Assembly (NCBI RefSeq): GCF_004167665.1
Contig: NZ_SEWE01000033.1
Span: 1 to 60,330, forward strand
From: Hymenobacter persicinus
GTDB taxonomy: Bacteria; Bacteroidota; Bacteroidia; Cytophagales; Hymenobacteraceae
Length of the DNA: 60,330 bases
Direction of reading: 5' to 3'
The translations under genes and the position numbers were made by a program. Shown here piece after piece: positions 24,221 through 34,190 of the stretch. The stretch's first letter is position 1. Each line of letters opens with the position of its first letter. The notes beneath the pieces were generated by a model. It searched no databases and was not told the origin of the DNA. It saw only the letters and a program-made list of their open reading frames with translations.

Positions 24221-25879
24221 GTGAAGCTCCGCCCCTCCCTTCTGCCCGATCTGACGCTGCTGTTCGTGGTGCTGTTTACGGTGGCTTATTTCGTGCTCAC
24301 CCACGAAGGCCTCTACGACCTCGACGACTACTTCTACGCCCGCTACGCCCACCAGCTGCTCAGCGGCAGCTTCCAGGTGGTGCCCGACCCGCAGGGGCTG
24401 CTCCACGACCCGCTCAAGGAACGGTGGCTGGTTTTCGCGCCCGTGGCCGGGTTCTACGCCTTGTTCGGGGTCAATAGTATCAGCACCACGCTGTGGCCCC
24501 TGCTCTGCACGCTGGGCTGCGCCGCGCTGCTTTGGAGAAGCTACCGCCGCACGGAGCCGGTGGTGGCCGCCGGGGCCCTGCTGCTGCTGGGCCTGCACTA
24601 CTTCACGCTTAACCTAACCAACTACCTGTACCCCGATAACATTCTGATGTTCTGGTGCCTGTGTTGTGCGTTAGCCTTGCTGCACGGCCGGCAGTTGGGG
24701 CGCAACGAGCTACTGTGGGGAGCAGGGTTTGCCGCCCTCAACTTCGCCGCCCTGCTCAGCAAGGAGACTATCGTGTACTACCTGCCCTTCTACCTGGGCC
24801 TGCTCGGCCGCGACCTTTTCCGGCAGCAGCACGGCCGGTTCTGGGGGGCGGCGCTGCTCGGCGGCACAGTGCTGCTGGCCGGCTACCTGGCCTTCTACCA
24901 GGTGTTCACCCACGACGCGCTCTACCGGATTCACCTCATCGAGCACACCAACAACTATCTCCGGGAAGGCAACTTCCTGGGCGGCAACCGCGGGGCGCTG
25001 CTGGCCCGGCTCACCTACCAGCCCTTGGCTTTTCTGGTGAGCATTGGGCTCGGGGTGGCCCTGCTGCTGGCCGGGGCTGCGGCGCTGGGCGGGCGGCAAA
25101 ACCAGAATTCCGACGCCGGCTTCTGGCTGGGGCTGACGGCCACCACGCTGGCGTTTTACTGGCTGGGCAGCACCTCCCTCACCCAGTACAACCCCATCAC
25201 CCTGCTGCCGCGCATGACCACGCCCCTGCTCCCGCCCCTGGCCCTGGCCGCGGGCTTCGGGCTGCGCAACTTCGTCCGGACCGGCCGGGGGGGCGGCTGG
25301 CTGACGCTGGGACTGCTGCTGTGCGCGGGCTGGCTGCACAACAGCGGGGCAGTGCTCTACGCCGGGCTGGCCCTGTATTTTGGGGTGGCTACGGCCCTGG
25401 CTGCCCTGGCGCTGGTAAACCCCGACTCCCCCGCCGCGGCCTGGCGGCGGCCCGGCACGCTGCCGTTTGCGGCCCTGGCCGTGGCGGCCCTGGCGGCGGG
25501 GCTGGCCGTGCGGCCCCTCTACTTTATGCAGAAGCCCGGCGTGAGCTCCCACCAGCCTCAGCAGCGCATCCTGCGCCAGCACCTAGCGGGTGCGGCCCAG
25601 GGCGTAGTGTTCGTCGATGACTTTCTGATTGGCAACTACGACTTCTCCTACGGCTTTCAGGTGCCCCCGGGCCTACGGTTTCGCCGCTACTCGGCCGCCG
25701 ACTCGGTGCAGCTGGCACCCGGGGACCGGGCCTGGCTACTGCTCAACCGCAGCACCCTGTCCAATGACGAGCTGACCCGCAAGCTGATCCGCTACTCAGT
25801 GCCCGAGGTGCTGGCGCGCTTCCCCCGCCGCCGGCTATTGGCGCAGGACGGCCAGGTGGAACTGTACCGGGTGCGGTAG
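24221..25879 (+). CDS. Membrane glycosyltransferase, GT-C / PMT-like (ArnT-type)
   Basis: 552 residues from GTG 24221 (VKLRPSLLPDL); an in-frame TTG at 24188 would add 11 residues. The first membrane segment is followed by DLDDYFYARYAHQLL, the acidic motif of GT39/GT83-type transferases that use polyprenyl-phosphate sugars. About ten further hydrophobic segments follow, with a soluble C-terminal end (DDFLIGNYDFSYGFQVPPG). It belongs with the flippase and GT2 gene downstream in a surface-glycan cluster. The substrate cannot be told. Confidence 0.8.
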   Translation: MKLRPSLLPDLTLLFVVLFTVAYFVLTHEGLYDLDDYFYARYAHQLLSGSFQVVPDPQGLLHDPLKERWLVFAPVAGFYALFGVNSISTTLWPLLCTLGCAALLWRSYRRTEPVVAAGALLLLGLHYFTLNLTNYLYPDNILMFWCLCCALALLHGRQLGRNELLWGAGFAALNFAALLSKETIVYYLPFYLGLLGRDLFRQQHGRFWGAALLGGTVLLAGYLAFYQVFTHDALYRIHLIEHTNNYLREGNFLGGNRGALLARLTYQPLAFLVSIGLGVALLLAGAAALGGRQNQNSDAGFWLGLTATTLAFYWLGSTSLTQYNPITLLPRMTTPLLPPLALAAGFGLRNFVRTGRGGGWLTLGLLLCAGWLHNSGAVLYAGLALYFGVATALAALALVNPDSPAAAWRRPGTLPFAALAVAALAAGLAVRPLYFMQKPGVSSHQPQQRILRQHLAGAAQGVVFVDDFLIGNYDFSYGFQVPPGLRFRRYSAADSVQLAPGDRAWLLLNRSTLSNDELTRKLIRYSVPEVLARFPRRRLLAQDGQVELYRVR

Positions 25880-25887
25880 GCAGTCGG

Positions 25888-26817
25888 CTACTTGCGCAGC
25901 CCGGCGTAGAAACCCAGCGCCCGGTCGAGGGGACCGATGGAACCGGCTTCGCGCAGCAGGGCATACAGCTCCGTGGCTTCCCGGAAGTTGCCCCAGCGCA
26001 CGGCCTGCCGCAGCTCCCAGCGCACCCGCACGGCCAGGGCAGCCCGCTCATCGGCGGTCTGGCAGAGCGCCAGGGCCTTATGACACACCCGGATAGTAGA
26101 GGCCAGAAACGGGTCGTTGGGCCGGTAGCCCCGCCGCGACATGGAAGCCGGGTGCAAACGCTTCCGGGTCGTGACGGCGTCGAGAAAGTGAAACTGCGCC
26201 AGCCGGGAGGCTCGCACCCAGAAGTCGAAGTCCTCGTAGGCCAGGGTTTCGTCGTAGCCGCCGAGCTGCGCCAGGGTGCTGCGGCGCATGAGCATGGTGG
26301 GCGTGCTGATAAAGTAGCGGCGCAGCACGTCAGCAAACACCCAGCCCGCGGCCGGCCGCGGGTGCAGCTGCCCGCCCGGGTCGCGGCGGTAGTGGAAGCG
26401 CACGTGCCGGGAGTCTTCGTCAATCAGTTCAGCGTCGGAATACACCACCCCGTAGCTAGCCTCCAAGCGCTGAAAAGCTGCCACCTGCTCGGCTACGCGG
26501 GTGGGCAGCAGCACGTCGTCGGTGGCAAAGTCGATGAGAAACTCCCCCGCCGACTGCCGGAACGCCTGGTTGAACGCCGCGCAGTTGCCCACGTTGCGGG
26601 ACAACAACAACGTTTTCCACCCCGGATTAGCCGCCGCGTACTCCTGAAGCACGGCCACGCTGCCGTCGGTGCTGGCGTCGTCCACGAGCCAGACCTCCAG
26701 GTGCGGGTAGGTCTGGGCCCGGATGGAGTCCAGGGCCTCGCGCAGGAAACGGGCGTGGTTGTAGCACAGCGCCACGATGGTCACCAGCGGCAGGTCAGTA
26801 GTAGCGGGTTGGTTCAT
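25888..26817 (-). CDS. Glycosyltransferase family 2
   Basis: 309 residues. GT-A fold motifs: LVTIVALCYNHARFLREALD at the N-terminus, VDDASTDGSV, and FATDDVLLP, the D-x-D equivalent. No membrane segment is evident. It presumably adds a sugar to the lipid-linked glycan exported by the flippase encoded just upstream (five bases between the genes), and converges on the GT-C gene at 25879. Confidence 0.92.
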   Translation of the reverse strand: MNQPATTDLPLVTIVALCYNHARFLREALDSIRAQTYPHLEVWLVDDASTDGSVAVLQEYAAANPGWKTLLLSRNVGNCAAFNQAFRQSAGEFLIDFATDDVLLPTRVAEQVAAFQRLEASYGVVYSDAELIDEDSRHVRFHYRRDPGGQLHPRPAAGWVFADVLRRYFISTPTMLMRRSTLAQLGGYDETLAYEDFDFWVRASRLAQFHFLDAVTTRKRLHPASMSRRGYRPNDPFLASTIRVCHKALALCQTADERAALAVRVRWELRQAVRWGNFREATELYALLREAGSIGPLDRALGFYAGLRK

Positions 26818-26822
26818 AGAAG

Positions 26823-28118
26823 TCAGGGCCGCAGGTAATTCCGGAAATACACCCCGCAGCCCAGCAGCAGCACCCCGAAGCGGGCCGCGTGGGCCAGGGG
26901 CGCGCCCAGCAGCCCGTAGCGGGGCAGCAGCACGGCCAGCAGCCCCGCGTAAAGCACTGCCGAGCCGGCCTGCACGGCCACGTAGCGCCCCACCCGGGCC
27001 TGGGCCATGAGCAGAAACAGCAGCGTCCAGGTCAGAAACTTGGCCCAGTCGCCGACGAACTGCGGAGCCAGCAGGGTGCGGGCCGCGGCGAAGTGGGCAT
27101 CGAAGAGCAGGGGCAGCAGCCAGTCGCGCACGAGGTAGAGCGCACCCAGCCCCAGCGCCAGCACCGGGGCCAGCAGCAGCAGCACGGTGCGCACGTAGCG
27201 GCGCAGCGCGGCCGGCTCCCCCGCCAGCCGGGCCAGGCGCGGGTAGTACACGCTGCCCATCAGCGCCGAAAACACCATGGTATAGTTGTCGGAAAGCTTG
27301 GCCACGGCCTGCCAGTTATCGGTCTGGGCTAGGCTAAAGCGCTGCATCAGCACGTCGCGCAGCACAAAGTCGACGGCCTTGCTGAACAGCAGCACGCTCA
27401 CGGCCATGAGCAGAAACCGGCCGATGCCGCGCAGGCCGGGCCGGCTCACCGGGCCCCGCAGTCGGGGCAACAACCCCAGGCGGGCGCACACGGCCACGGT
27501 GGGCACCAGCGTCAGGCCCTGGGCCAGCAGGTAAGCCAGCAGGGCTTCGTCCAGCGCCCAGCCCGCCGCCAATACCACCGCCACGGCACCCGTGCCCAAC
27601 CCGCTCAGCACCACCGTCAGCCACACGTAGGCCCGCAGCCGGCCCGCGGCCAGCAGCACCGACACCAGAAACACGTGGGCCGTGAGCAATCCGATGCCCA
27701 GGGCAAACAACGCCAGCCAGCCGACCGAGGGCCGGAAGATGCCCGCCAGCGGCTGCCGCCCCACCACCAGCACGGCCGTGCCCAGCAGCAGGGCGCCGGC
27801 GTTCAGGGCCAGGGCCGCCCCCAGCCAGGCCCGGTAGCGGCCCGAGCCGGCCCGCAGCGGGGCCAGGTACTTGATGAGCCCCACGTGCACGCCCTCGTTG
27901 GGCAGGGTCGTGAACAGGGCCATCAGGTTCTGGAAGTGGGCCAGCAGGGTCAGCCCGCCGGGGCCGCCGTACACGGCCAGCAGCTTGTTGAGCAGCAGCG
28001 CCCCGGCCGTGCGGGCCCCGATGGCCACGCCCGAGCCGGCCGAGCCGCGCAAAAAGCGCCCGAGCACGGCGGCACGGGTTTCGGGCAGGGCGGCAACGGC
28101 GGGAGTCACGGGCGGCAT
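26823..28118 (-). CDS. Wzx-like polysaccharide flippase (MOP superfamily)
   Basis: 431 residues with about twelve hydrophobic segments and the N-terminal pattern of O-antigen flippases (SGVAIGARTAGALLLNKLLA, then LLAHFQNLMAL, as in the WzxE/RfbX family). It would flip lipid-linked oligosaccharides across the inner membrane. It is followed directly by the GT2 gene and preceded 60 bases upstream by the GNAT-like gene on the same strand, forming an operon. Confidence 0.85.
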   Translation of the reverse strand: MPPVTPAVAALPETRAAVLGRFLRGSAGSGVAIGARTAGALLLNKLLAVYGGPGGLTLLAHFQNLMALFTTLPNEGVHVGLIKYLAPLRAGSGRYRAWLGAALALNAGALLLGTAVLVVGRQPLAGIFRPSVGWLALFALGIGLLTAHVFLVSVLLAAGRLRAYVWLTVVLSGLGTGAVAVVLAAGWALDEALLAYLLAQGLTLVPTVAVCARLGLLPRLRGPVSRPGLRGIGRFLLMAVSVLLFSKAVDFVLRDVLMQRFSLAQTDNWQAVAKLSDNYTMVFSALMGSVYYPRLARLAGEPAALRRYVRTVLLLLAPVLALGLGALYLVRDWLLPLLFDAHFAAARTLLAPQFVGDWAKFLTWTLLFLLMAQARVGRYVAVQAGSAVLYAGLLAVLLPRYGLLGAPLAHAARFGVLLLGCGVYFRNYLRP

Positions 28119-28178
28119 CAGGGCAAAAGTAGCGGATGTTGGGCCAAGGTACTCCCGCAGGCCGCGGCAGCGGCCCGG

Positions 28179-29168
28179 CTACTTCTCATAGGTCAGGCGC
28201 AGGCTGGGTACCCCGCCCAGGTGGCGCTTGAACTGGAGCAACGACTGGTTTAGGCCCCCGGGCAAGGTGGAGGTGCCCAGATCGAGCAGGCGCAGGCCGC
28301 TGGCCTGGCCGAAGGCGTGCAGGCCCTCATTGAGCAGCACCACGGGGCTAAAGGCGTTGTAGGCCAGCGGACTGGCCGGGTAGAAGTTGTAGAGCACTTG
28401 CCCACTGACCTGAATGGCGACGGTCAGCGCGGCCCACTCGCCCTGGGCGTCGCGGACGGAAAACAGGAAATGCTCCCGCGGAAACAGCCGAAACAGCTCC
28501 TGCAGGCGCTCCAGCGCCAACGACAGCTCCTGCCCCTTCTCCTGCCGGCAGCGGGCCAGAAACTCGTAGGCCAGCGGCAGCAGGTAAGGCGGCTCCTGCT
28601 CGAAGTGAAAGCCGTGGCGGCGGCACTTGTGCAGGCGGCGGCGCTCCGAGGGGTGCAGGCGGGCTTCGAAGCTGGCCGTCAGCGGCAGGTGGTTGTTCAG
28701 CTCGGCCTGCCGGACCCGGTAGCCCAGCCGGGGCAGTACTTCAGCCAGCAGGGTGCTGGCGGCCGGGTCGTAGGCAAAGGGGTAGCCGCGCAGCTGCACG
28801 TGTGCCAGGCCGCGGGCGGCCAGCTCCTGCCCGGCGGCGCGCAGAAAGTCGGCCAGCACGGGGGCACTGACGGCCTCGGCCGCCAGCTGCACCGAGCCGA
28901 ACGGAGCCTGCCAGGGGCTATAGGCCGTGTCGGCCACGCCGCCGGCGTGCAGCTGGGCCACCGTGCGGCCCGCGGCCTGGTCTTCCAAGTAGAAAGACAG
29001 TCGCGGGCCCGCGTGGCGCTGCAGGTTTAGGTGGGCCGGCCGCAGGTAGAGGTACGACTCAAAGGCCAGGGGCAGCGCGGGGTCCTCGTAGCAGGCGCCC
29101 ACCTGTACGCGCACCGCGTACCGCGCATCGGCGGGCAGGGGCAGCAGGTGAATGAAGGCAGCGGACAC
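28179..29168 (-). CDS. GNAT / FemAB-like acyltransferase of the glycan cluster
   Basis: About 330 residues. The start is uncertain: GTG at 29168 or 29225, or TTG at 29174, since no ATG lies near. The C-terminal half has the FemAB/GNAT-6 features SERRRLHKCRRHGFHFEQEP, then LYNFYPASPLAYNAFSPVVL and LLDLGTSTLPGG. Such proteins transfer acyl or aminoacyl groups and often accompany polysaccharide genes, where they modify sugars. It is co-oriented with the flippase and GT2. Confidence 0.75.
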   Translation of the reverse strand: MSAAFIHLLPLPADARYAVRVQVGACYEDPALPLAFESYLYLRPAHLNLQRHAGPRLSFYLEDQAAGRTVAQLHAGGVADTAYSPWQAPFGSVQLAAEAVSAPVLADFLRAAGQELAARGLAHVQLRGYPFAYDPAASTLLAEVLPRLGYRVRQAELNNHLPLTASFEARLHPSERRRLHKCRRHGFHFEQEPPYLLPLAYEFLARCRQEKGQELSLALERLQELFRLFPREHFLFSVRDAQGEWAALTVAIQVSGQVLYNFYPASPLAYNAFSPVVLLNEGLHAFGQASGLRLLDLGTSTLPGGLNQSLLQFKRHLGGVPSLRLTYEK

Positions 29169-29332
29169 ACTCAAGGGAATAGCAACTAGCGGGGCACGGG
29201 GGGCGAAAGTACGAGTAAATACCACGCGCTGGCCGAAGCGCGCTAGTTTTGCGCCCCACGAGCCAACGGCAACGCCCGGCCCCGTCCGCTACGTACACGG
29301 CCTACGCCCTGCTCCCGACCACACGCTGCCCC

Positions 29333-30544
29333 ATGCTTTCCGACCCCAACAACCTCACGGTCACTCCCCCACCCGCCGAGCCCGCCCCCGGCTCCTTCGC
29401 CGCCGACCAGGCTCTGGGCGGCGTATCCGACCGCGACGCCACCCGGCAGGCCCGGGCCCAGTCGGTGGGGCAGCGGCCGGGCACGCTCACCGTGCGGGAA
29501 GGCTCGCTGCCGCCCCGGCTGTTTCTGATTTCCTACGACGACACGTTCTTTCAGGAAACCGAGTACACCAGCTACGACGAGCTGCTCGACTTCTTCCGGG
29601 CCCACCCCGAGCTGCGCCACTGGATTGACGTGCGCGGCTACAACGACCTGGCCCTGATGGAGCGCCTGATGCAGGACTTCAACCTGCACCCGCTCCAGAT
29701 GGAAGACGTGCTCGGCGACTACCAGCGGGCCAAAGTGGAGCTCTTCGACGACAACCGGCTGTTTCTGGTCTCGCGCATGACCGACTTCACGCCCCTGCTC
29801 GAAATCGACGACGACCAGCTTTCCATCTTCACCGGGCCCAACTACGTCATCAGCTTCCAGGACGACTACGACGACTGCCTCGACAGCGTGCGGAGCCGGA
29901 TCCGGTCGGGCTTCAGCAAGATCAAGCAGAAGCCGGTGCTGTACCTGGCCTACGCCCTGACCGACGTGGTGCTCGACCATTACTACCCCACCATGGCCGC
30001 CATCGGCGACTATATCGAAACGCTGGAGGAGCGCATCTTCAACGGCCGCTCCGACCGGCGGGTGCTCAACCGGATTCTGCACATCAAGAAAGACATCGTA
30101 CGCTTCCGGCGGCTGGTGTACCCGGAGCGGGAGAAGATTGCCGAAATCCTGCGCATGCACGACGAGGTGATTCCCGAAGACATCAAGCTGTACTTCAAGG
30201 ACTGCTACGACCACGCCATCCAGGCCATGGACCTGGCCGAAAGCTACCGCGAATCGGTCAGCAGCCTCGTGGACCTGTACCTCTCCGACCAGAGCAACCG
30301 CATGAACGAGGTGATGAAGGTGCTGACCATTATCAGCAGCATCTTTATTCCGCTGAGCTTCGTGGTGGGCCTCTACGGCATGAACTTCCAGCGCGAGGCC
30401 CCCGACGGCACCATCAATCACCTGAACATGCCCGAGCTCTACGAGCCCTGGGGCTACCCCGCCCTGCTGGCCCTGCTGGCCCTCATCGTGACCGGGCAGC
30501 TGATTTACTTCTACCGCAAAGGCTGGCTGACGAACGGGCGCTGA
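29333..30544 (+). CDS. corA: CorA-family magnesium/cobalt transporter
   Basis: 403 residues from ATG 29333; an upstream in-frame start at 29249 lies in the divergent promoter region. There is a large soluble N-terminal funnel, a long stalk helix and two C-terminal membrane helices. The selectivity motif G-M-N is present at residues 349-351 (YGMNF). The end is short and basic, as expected for a cytoplasmic C-terminus. It mediates passive Mg2+ uptake as a pentamer. The gene stands alone. Confidence 0.95.
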   Translation: MLSDPNNLTVTPPPAEPAPGSFAADQALGGVSDRDATRQARAQSVGQRPGTLTVREGSLPPRLFLISYDDTFFQETEYTSYDELLDFFRAHPELRHWIDVRGYNDLALMERLMQDFNLHPLQMEDVLGDYQRAKVELFDDNRLFLVSRMTDFTPLLEIDDDQLSIFTGPNYVISFQDDYDDCLDSVRSRIRSGFSKIKQKPVLYLAYALTDVVLDHYYPTMAAIGDYIETLEERIFNGRSDRRVLNRILHIKKDIVRFRRLVYPEREKIAEILRMHDEVIPEDIKLYFKDCYDHAIQAMDLAESYRESVSSLVDLYLSDQSNRMNEVMKVLTIISSIFIPLSFVVGLYGMNFQREAPDGTINHLNMPELYEPWGYPALLALLALIVTGQLIYFYRKGWLTNGR

Positions 30545-30712
30545 GGCCGGCCGCCTTGGTTTTGTGCTATTGCCAAGCCGGCGGCGGCAGCCTGCTCCGG
30601 ACCGGTTTCCGGATAGGCACAGTGTAGGCAGCCTATCCCCACCCCTTACGAGCCTTCTTCGAAAAATCACAATGATCCGCCCGGTGAGAGGTCAGCTCCC
30701 GGGGGCGGACGG

Positions 30713-33454
30713 CTACTCGAACTTGAGGGTAGTGCGGCGCAGCTCGGGGCCCATGACCCGGTAGAGCTCGTAGGCCGCGGCGGCCTTGTCGTGGGTGAGG
30801 CCCACGCGGGGGGCGCTGCTGTCGAAGGGCTGCCCGCTCACGAGGCGGCCCTGGCTGTCGTAGAGGTAGGCTTTGCGCGGGCCCGGCTCGGTGAGCACAA
30901 ACACGCGCCGGCCGGCCCCGAAGTCGAAGTACTGCACCGGCTTCGGGCCCGACGTGACGAAGGTCTGGCTGAGCAGGAGCCGGCCGCCGGGCTCAAACAA
31001 GCTCAGGCGGCCGCCTTCCTCCCGCACCACCACGTAGCTGTGCTGAATCTGGTCGGGCACGAGGCGGAAAACCGAGTTGCGGCTCCAGGTGGCCACCCGG
31101 CTCCGGCTCACGATGTCGCCGCTGAGGTTGAACGTGACCCGCTCCCCGTGCTGGGTGACCACCGTCAGGCGGGTGCGGCTCAGCGTGGCGGCGGCCTCCA
31201 CGAAGGCGCCGGTGTGCAGGCGCGCGCCCATGCTGATGGGGAAGCCCGGGTACACGCCGCCCTGCTGGTCGAAGGCGTACACGTAGCCGTTTTCCAGGGG
31301 CACCACCAGTACGTCGCGCCCACCCACCACCAGGTAGTGCGGCGGGGCGGCCAGGGCAAACTCCATGCGCTTGGGCTGCCAACCTGGGTAAGCAGTACCG
31401 CGGGCATCGTAGAGAAACAGGTTGCCCCCGCCCCCGGCCACCAGCAGCCGGGCCGCCGGGTTGGTGGCCGTCCCGCCCGGCGAGACGGTCAGGGAGCTGA
31501 TCTGCACCGTATCGGGTAGGTTCAGCGGGAAATTGGGCGCCTCCCGGCCCCGCTCGTCGAGCAGGTGGAGCTGGTCGGGGGTGGCAAAGAGGTAGCCGCC
31601 GTTGGCGCCCAGGCGCTGCACCGGCTCCACCACCGGCCCCGGCAGCGAGTCCGACCAGCTGACCACGTTGTCGGGCGTCACGTAGTGCAGCACGTGCTGG
31701 GCGTCCTGGACCAGGGCGCCGGGCCGGGTGGTGCCGGCCACGGGCACGAGGGTGGGCGAGCTGGTCAGGCCGGTTTTGAAGGCCAGGGTGCCGCTGGTGC
31801 CGTTCTGGGTCTGGGGCCGGGCCACGGCGGGGCCCAGGGCCGGATGGCGCAGCACGAGCTGGGTGTAATACTGCGCGTCGGCGTCGTTTTCGTTGGCGGC
31901 GGGCACAAACTGCAGGGCCACCTGGGGAAAGCGCTTAAACAGGGTTTCGTTGCGCAGCAGCCCCGCCCGGCGCTCCTCGACTAAGGCCCGCAGCAGCACG
32001 TTCCAGCTGTTGCGGGTGTCCAAGAACACGCTCATGCGGGCCAGGGGCTGGGTTTCCTGCAAAAACGCCACCTGGGTGGGGGAACGGCTCCAGACCTGCC
32101 CCGCCACCACGTCGGTGAGCCAGCCGCGCAGGCCGGCGGCATCTTCCCCAAACACGAGGTAGTTGCCAACCTGGGTCACGACCGGGGCCGCGAAGCCCTT
32201 GAATAAGGAGCCCAGCAGCCGGGCCGGCAGCTCGGGCACGCCGGTCTGGTAGATCTGGTAGGGCCCCACCCGCTCGAAGCTGGGGCTGGCCCCGGTTTGC
32301 CGGCGCAGCTGCCCGAGCCAGATGGCGGCCTTTACCTGGCTGGGACAGTAGACCAGCGCCAGCTTGGCCGGGCGGCTGCGGGCCGAGGGCGCGGCCAGAT
32401 AGCACAGGCCCACTTCCTGGCTGAGGCCGGCGGCCAGGCTGTCGATGAGCGGGCCGGTGCGCGCGGCCAGGGAGTCGGCGGGCGGGGCGCTCAGGCGAGC
32501 TTCGCGCAGCACGGCGGCCTTGTCGAGGCCCAGGTGCACCAGCACGGCCGTGCGCAGGGAAAGCACCTCGGCCATGCGCAGGCGCTGGGCGGGCTGCCCG
32601 CGCAGGCGCTGGTGCAGGGTGCCGTGGGCCACCTCGGGGTTGGCAAAGCCGTTGAACACGACCTTGTTGCCGGCCAGCTTCATTTCAAACTGCCCGTTGC
32701 GGGCCAGGCTGGTGACGGCGGCCAGCCCCGGCCCTACCTCGGAACGGAAAAACAAGCTCAGAAACTGCGGCATGCGCCGGTAGTTGATCAGCAGCGTGGC
32801 GTCCACGTCCTTGAGCTGGAAGAAGTCGGTGTTCTGAAAATCGGCGGCCACCGAGGGCAGGCCGGGGTGGTCGAGGCGCTGAATCACGGCTTCAACCAGG
32901 GCCGAGCTGGCACTCAGAATCAGGTGGTTGCGGTAGTTGAAAAACGTCAGGCCGTGGCCGGTGCCCTTCTCGCGCACGTCGGTGAGTTCCTCGCCGTGAA
33001 AGTCGCGGCTGCTGATGACGTAGCGGGCGTCGCGGCGCAGGCCATCGACCAGGGTGCGCACCTGCCGGTACTCGCGCACGCTGCCGATGGGCACCTGAAA
33101 CAGCACGTCGAAGCTTGCGGGGCCGGTCACGTGCACGGAGGTGAGCACCTTTTTGCGGCCCAGAAAGCGCAGTACCACGTTGCGGCCCCCGGCCACGCTG
33201 TCGGCCAGCGTCACGTTGTCCTCGACCTGCTGGAAGTAGCGCACGGCCGTCAGGTTGTCCCAGAGCTGGGTTTCCTTCAGGTGGCGCATCAGCGTAGGAT
33301 GGTCGTGGGTGGCCATCACAAACACGGCATCGTCGGGCACCAGGGCCCAGCTGTCGACGGGCACGCTGGCCACGCTGCGGCGGTAGTAGACGTAGGAGCC
33401 CAGGGCCGAAACCAGCAGCAGTCCAATCAGAAACACCAGAAGCTTTTGCGACAT
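30713..33454 (-). CDS. Large membrane-anchored protein, DUF3352-like with C-terminal beta-propeller-like region
   Basis: 913 residues. One N-terminal membrane segment (LLVFLIGLLLVSALGSYVYY, about 4-23) precedes a long extracytoplasmic part. Residues about 35-560 resemble the DUF3352 type (VPDDAVFVMATHDHPTLMRHL). From about 590 onward there are repeated four-stranded units such as YLFATPDQLHLLDERGR, FLYDARGTAYPGW, YAFDQQGGVYPGFPIS and YLYDSQGRLV, suggesting a PQQ/WD-like propeller. Enzymatic motifs are absent, so it is probably a periplasmic scaffold or sensor. The gene is alone and faces a lipoprotein pair at 33589. Confidence 0.72.
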   Translation of the reverse strand: MSQKLLVFLIGLLLVSALGSYVYYRRSVASVPVDSWALVPDDAVFVMATHDHPTLMRHLKETQLWDNLTAVRYFQQVEDNVTLADSVAGGRNVVLRFLGRKKVLTSVHVTGPASFDVLFQVPIGSVREYRQVRTLVDGLRRDARYVISSRDFHGEELTDVREKGTGHGLTFFNYRNHLILSASSALVEAVIQRLDHPGLPSVAADFQNTDFFQLKDVDATLLINYRRMPQFLSLFFRSEVGPGLAAVTSLARNGQFEMKLAGNKVVFNGFANPEVAHGTLHQRLRGQPAQRLRMAEVLSLRTAVLVHLGLDKAAVLREARLSAPPADSLAARTGPLIDSLAAGLSQEVGLCYLAAPSARSRPAKLALVYCPSQVKAAIWLGQLRRQTGASPSFERVGPYQIYQTGVPELPARLLGSLFKGFAAPVVTQVGNYLVFGEDAAGLRGWLTDVVAGQVWSRSPTQVAFLQETQPLARMSVFLDTRNSWNVLLRALVEERRAGLLRNETLFKRFPQVALQFVPAANENDADAQYYTQLVLRHPALGPAVARPQTQNGTSGTLAFKTGLTSSPTLVPVAGTTRPGALVQDAQHVLHYVTPDNVVSWSDSLPGPVVEPVQRLGANGGYLFATPDQLHLLDERGREAPNFPLNLPDTVQISSLTVSPGGTATNPAARLLVAGGGGNLFLYDARGTAYPGWQPKRMEFALAAPPHYLVVGGRDVLVVPLENGYVYAFDQQGGVYPGFPISMGARLHTGAFVEAAATLSRTRLTVVTQHGERVTFNLSGDIVSRSRVATWSRNSVFRLVPDQIQHSYVVVREEGGRLSLFEPGGRLLLSQTFVTSGPKPVQYFDFGAGRRVFVLTEPGPRKAYLYDSQGRLVSGQPFDSSAPRVGLTHDKAAAAYELYRVMGPELRRTTLKFE

Positions 33455-33588
33455 GCAGTGGGGCCGGGAGATGCGGGCGGCAAAAATAGCTATTCGAGGC
33501 CGGACGGCGGAAGGTTACTTTTACCCGGCCCCGCGCCCCGACTCGAAATATGCGGGCCAGGTTCTATATTGGGTACTCAATCAATGCT

Positions 33589-34158
33589 ATGCGGCGCGCT
33601 CGTCTTCTTCTGCTCGGTTTCCTGGTGGCGCTTGCCGGCTGCTTTCAGCTGCGCGAGCCGGAGCCGGCCGGGGCAGTCAGCGAGTGGATTCAGCCCACCC
33701 AGATTGATATTCTGCTGACCAACTTCAGCACCGCCGTGCAGAGCCGCAACCCGGCCAACTACGAGCGGTGCTTCAGCGGCCCGGGCTACCGGTTTGTGCC
33801 CGACCCCACCTCGGCCGGCACCACGGCGGCGCTGTTTGCCAACTGGAGCGTGAGCGAGGAGCGCGACTACTTCAACAGCCTGCGCCGCCGGGCCCCGGCC
33901 TCGGGCCAGAACCAGCTGACGCTCACGAGCCGGCGCGACCAGTTTTTCACCACCGACTCGGCCGAGGTGTCGGCGCTCTACCAGTTGCGGGTGCCGCAGC
34001 AGGACACGGCTTTTCGGGCGAGCCTGCTCGAGGGCAGCATCCGGCTGCTGGTGCGGCGGCGCAACAACGAGTGGAAGATTGCCGGCTGGCGCGACCAGCG
34101 CACAGCCGCCAATCAGACAACCTGGACCGACCTGAAAAAATACTTTATCAGCCACTAG
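33589..34158 (+). CDS. Hypothetical lipoprotein (first of a pair)
   Basis: 189 residues from ATG 33589 (MRRARLLLLGFLVALAGC), with lipobox Cys18. The mature part is small and globular: PTQIDILLTNFSTAVQSRNPANYERCFSG suggests a helical lid, and the C-terminal half is beta-rich with LLVRRRNNEWKIAGWRDQR. The pattern resembles SnoaL/NTF2-like proteins. It is followed 33 bases later by a second lipoprotein with the same overall layout. Confidence 0.72.
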   Translation: MRRARLLLLGFLVALAGCFQLREPEPAGAVSEWIQPTQIDILLTNFSTAVQSRNPANYERCFSGPGYRFVPDPTSAGTTAALFANWSVSEERDYFNSLRRRAPASGQNQLTLTSRRDQFFTTDSAEVSALYQLRVPQQDTAFRASLLEGSIRLLVRRRNNEWKIAGWRDQRTAANQTTWTDLKKYFISH

Positions 34159-34190
34159 CTGCTTTCTTCCGCTTCGCCGGCCTACTCCCC

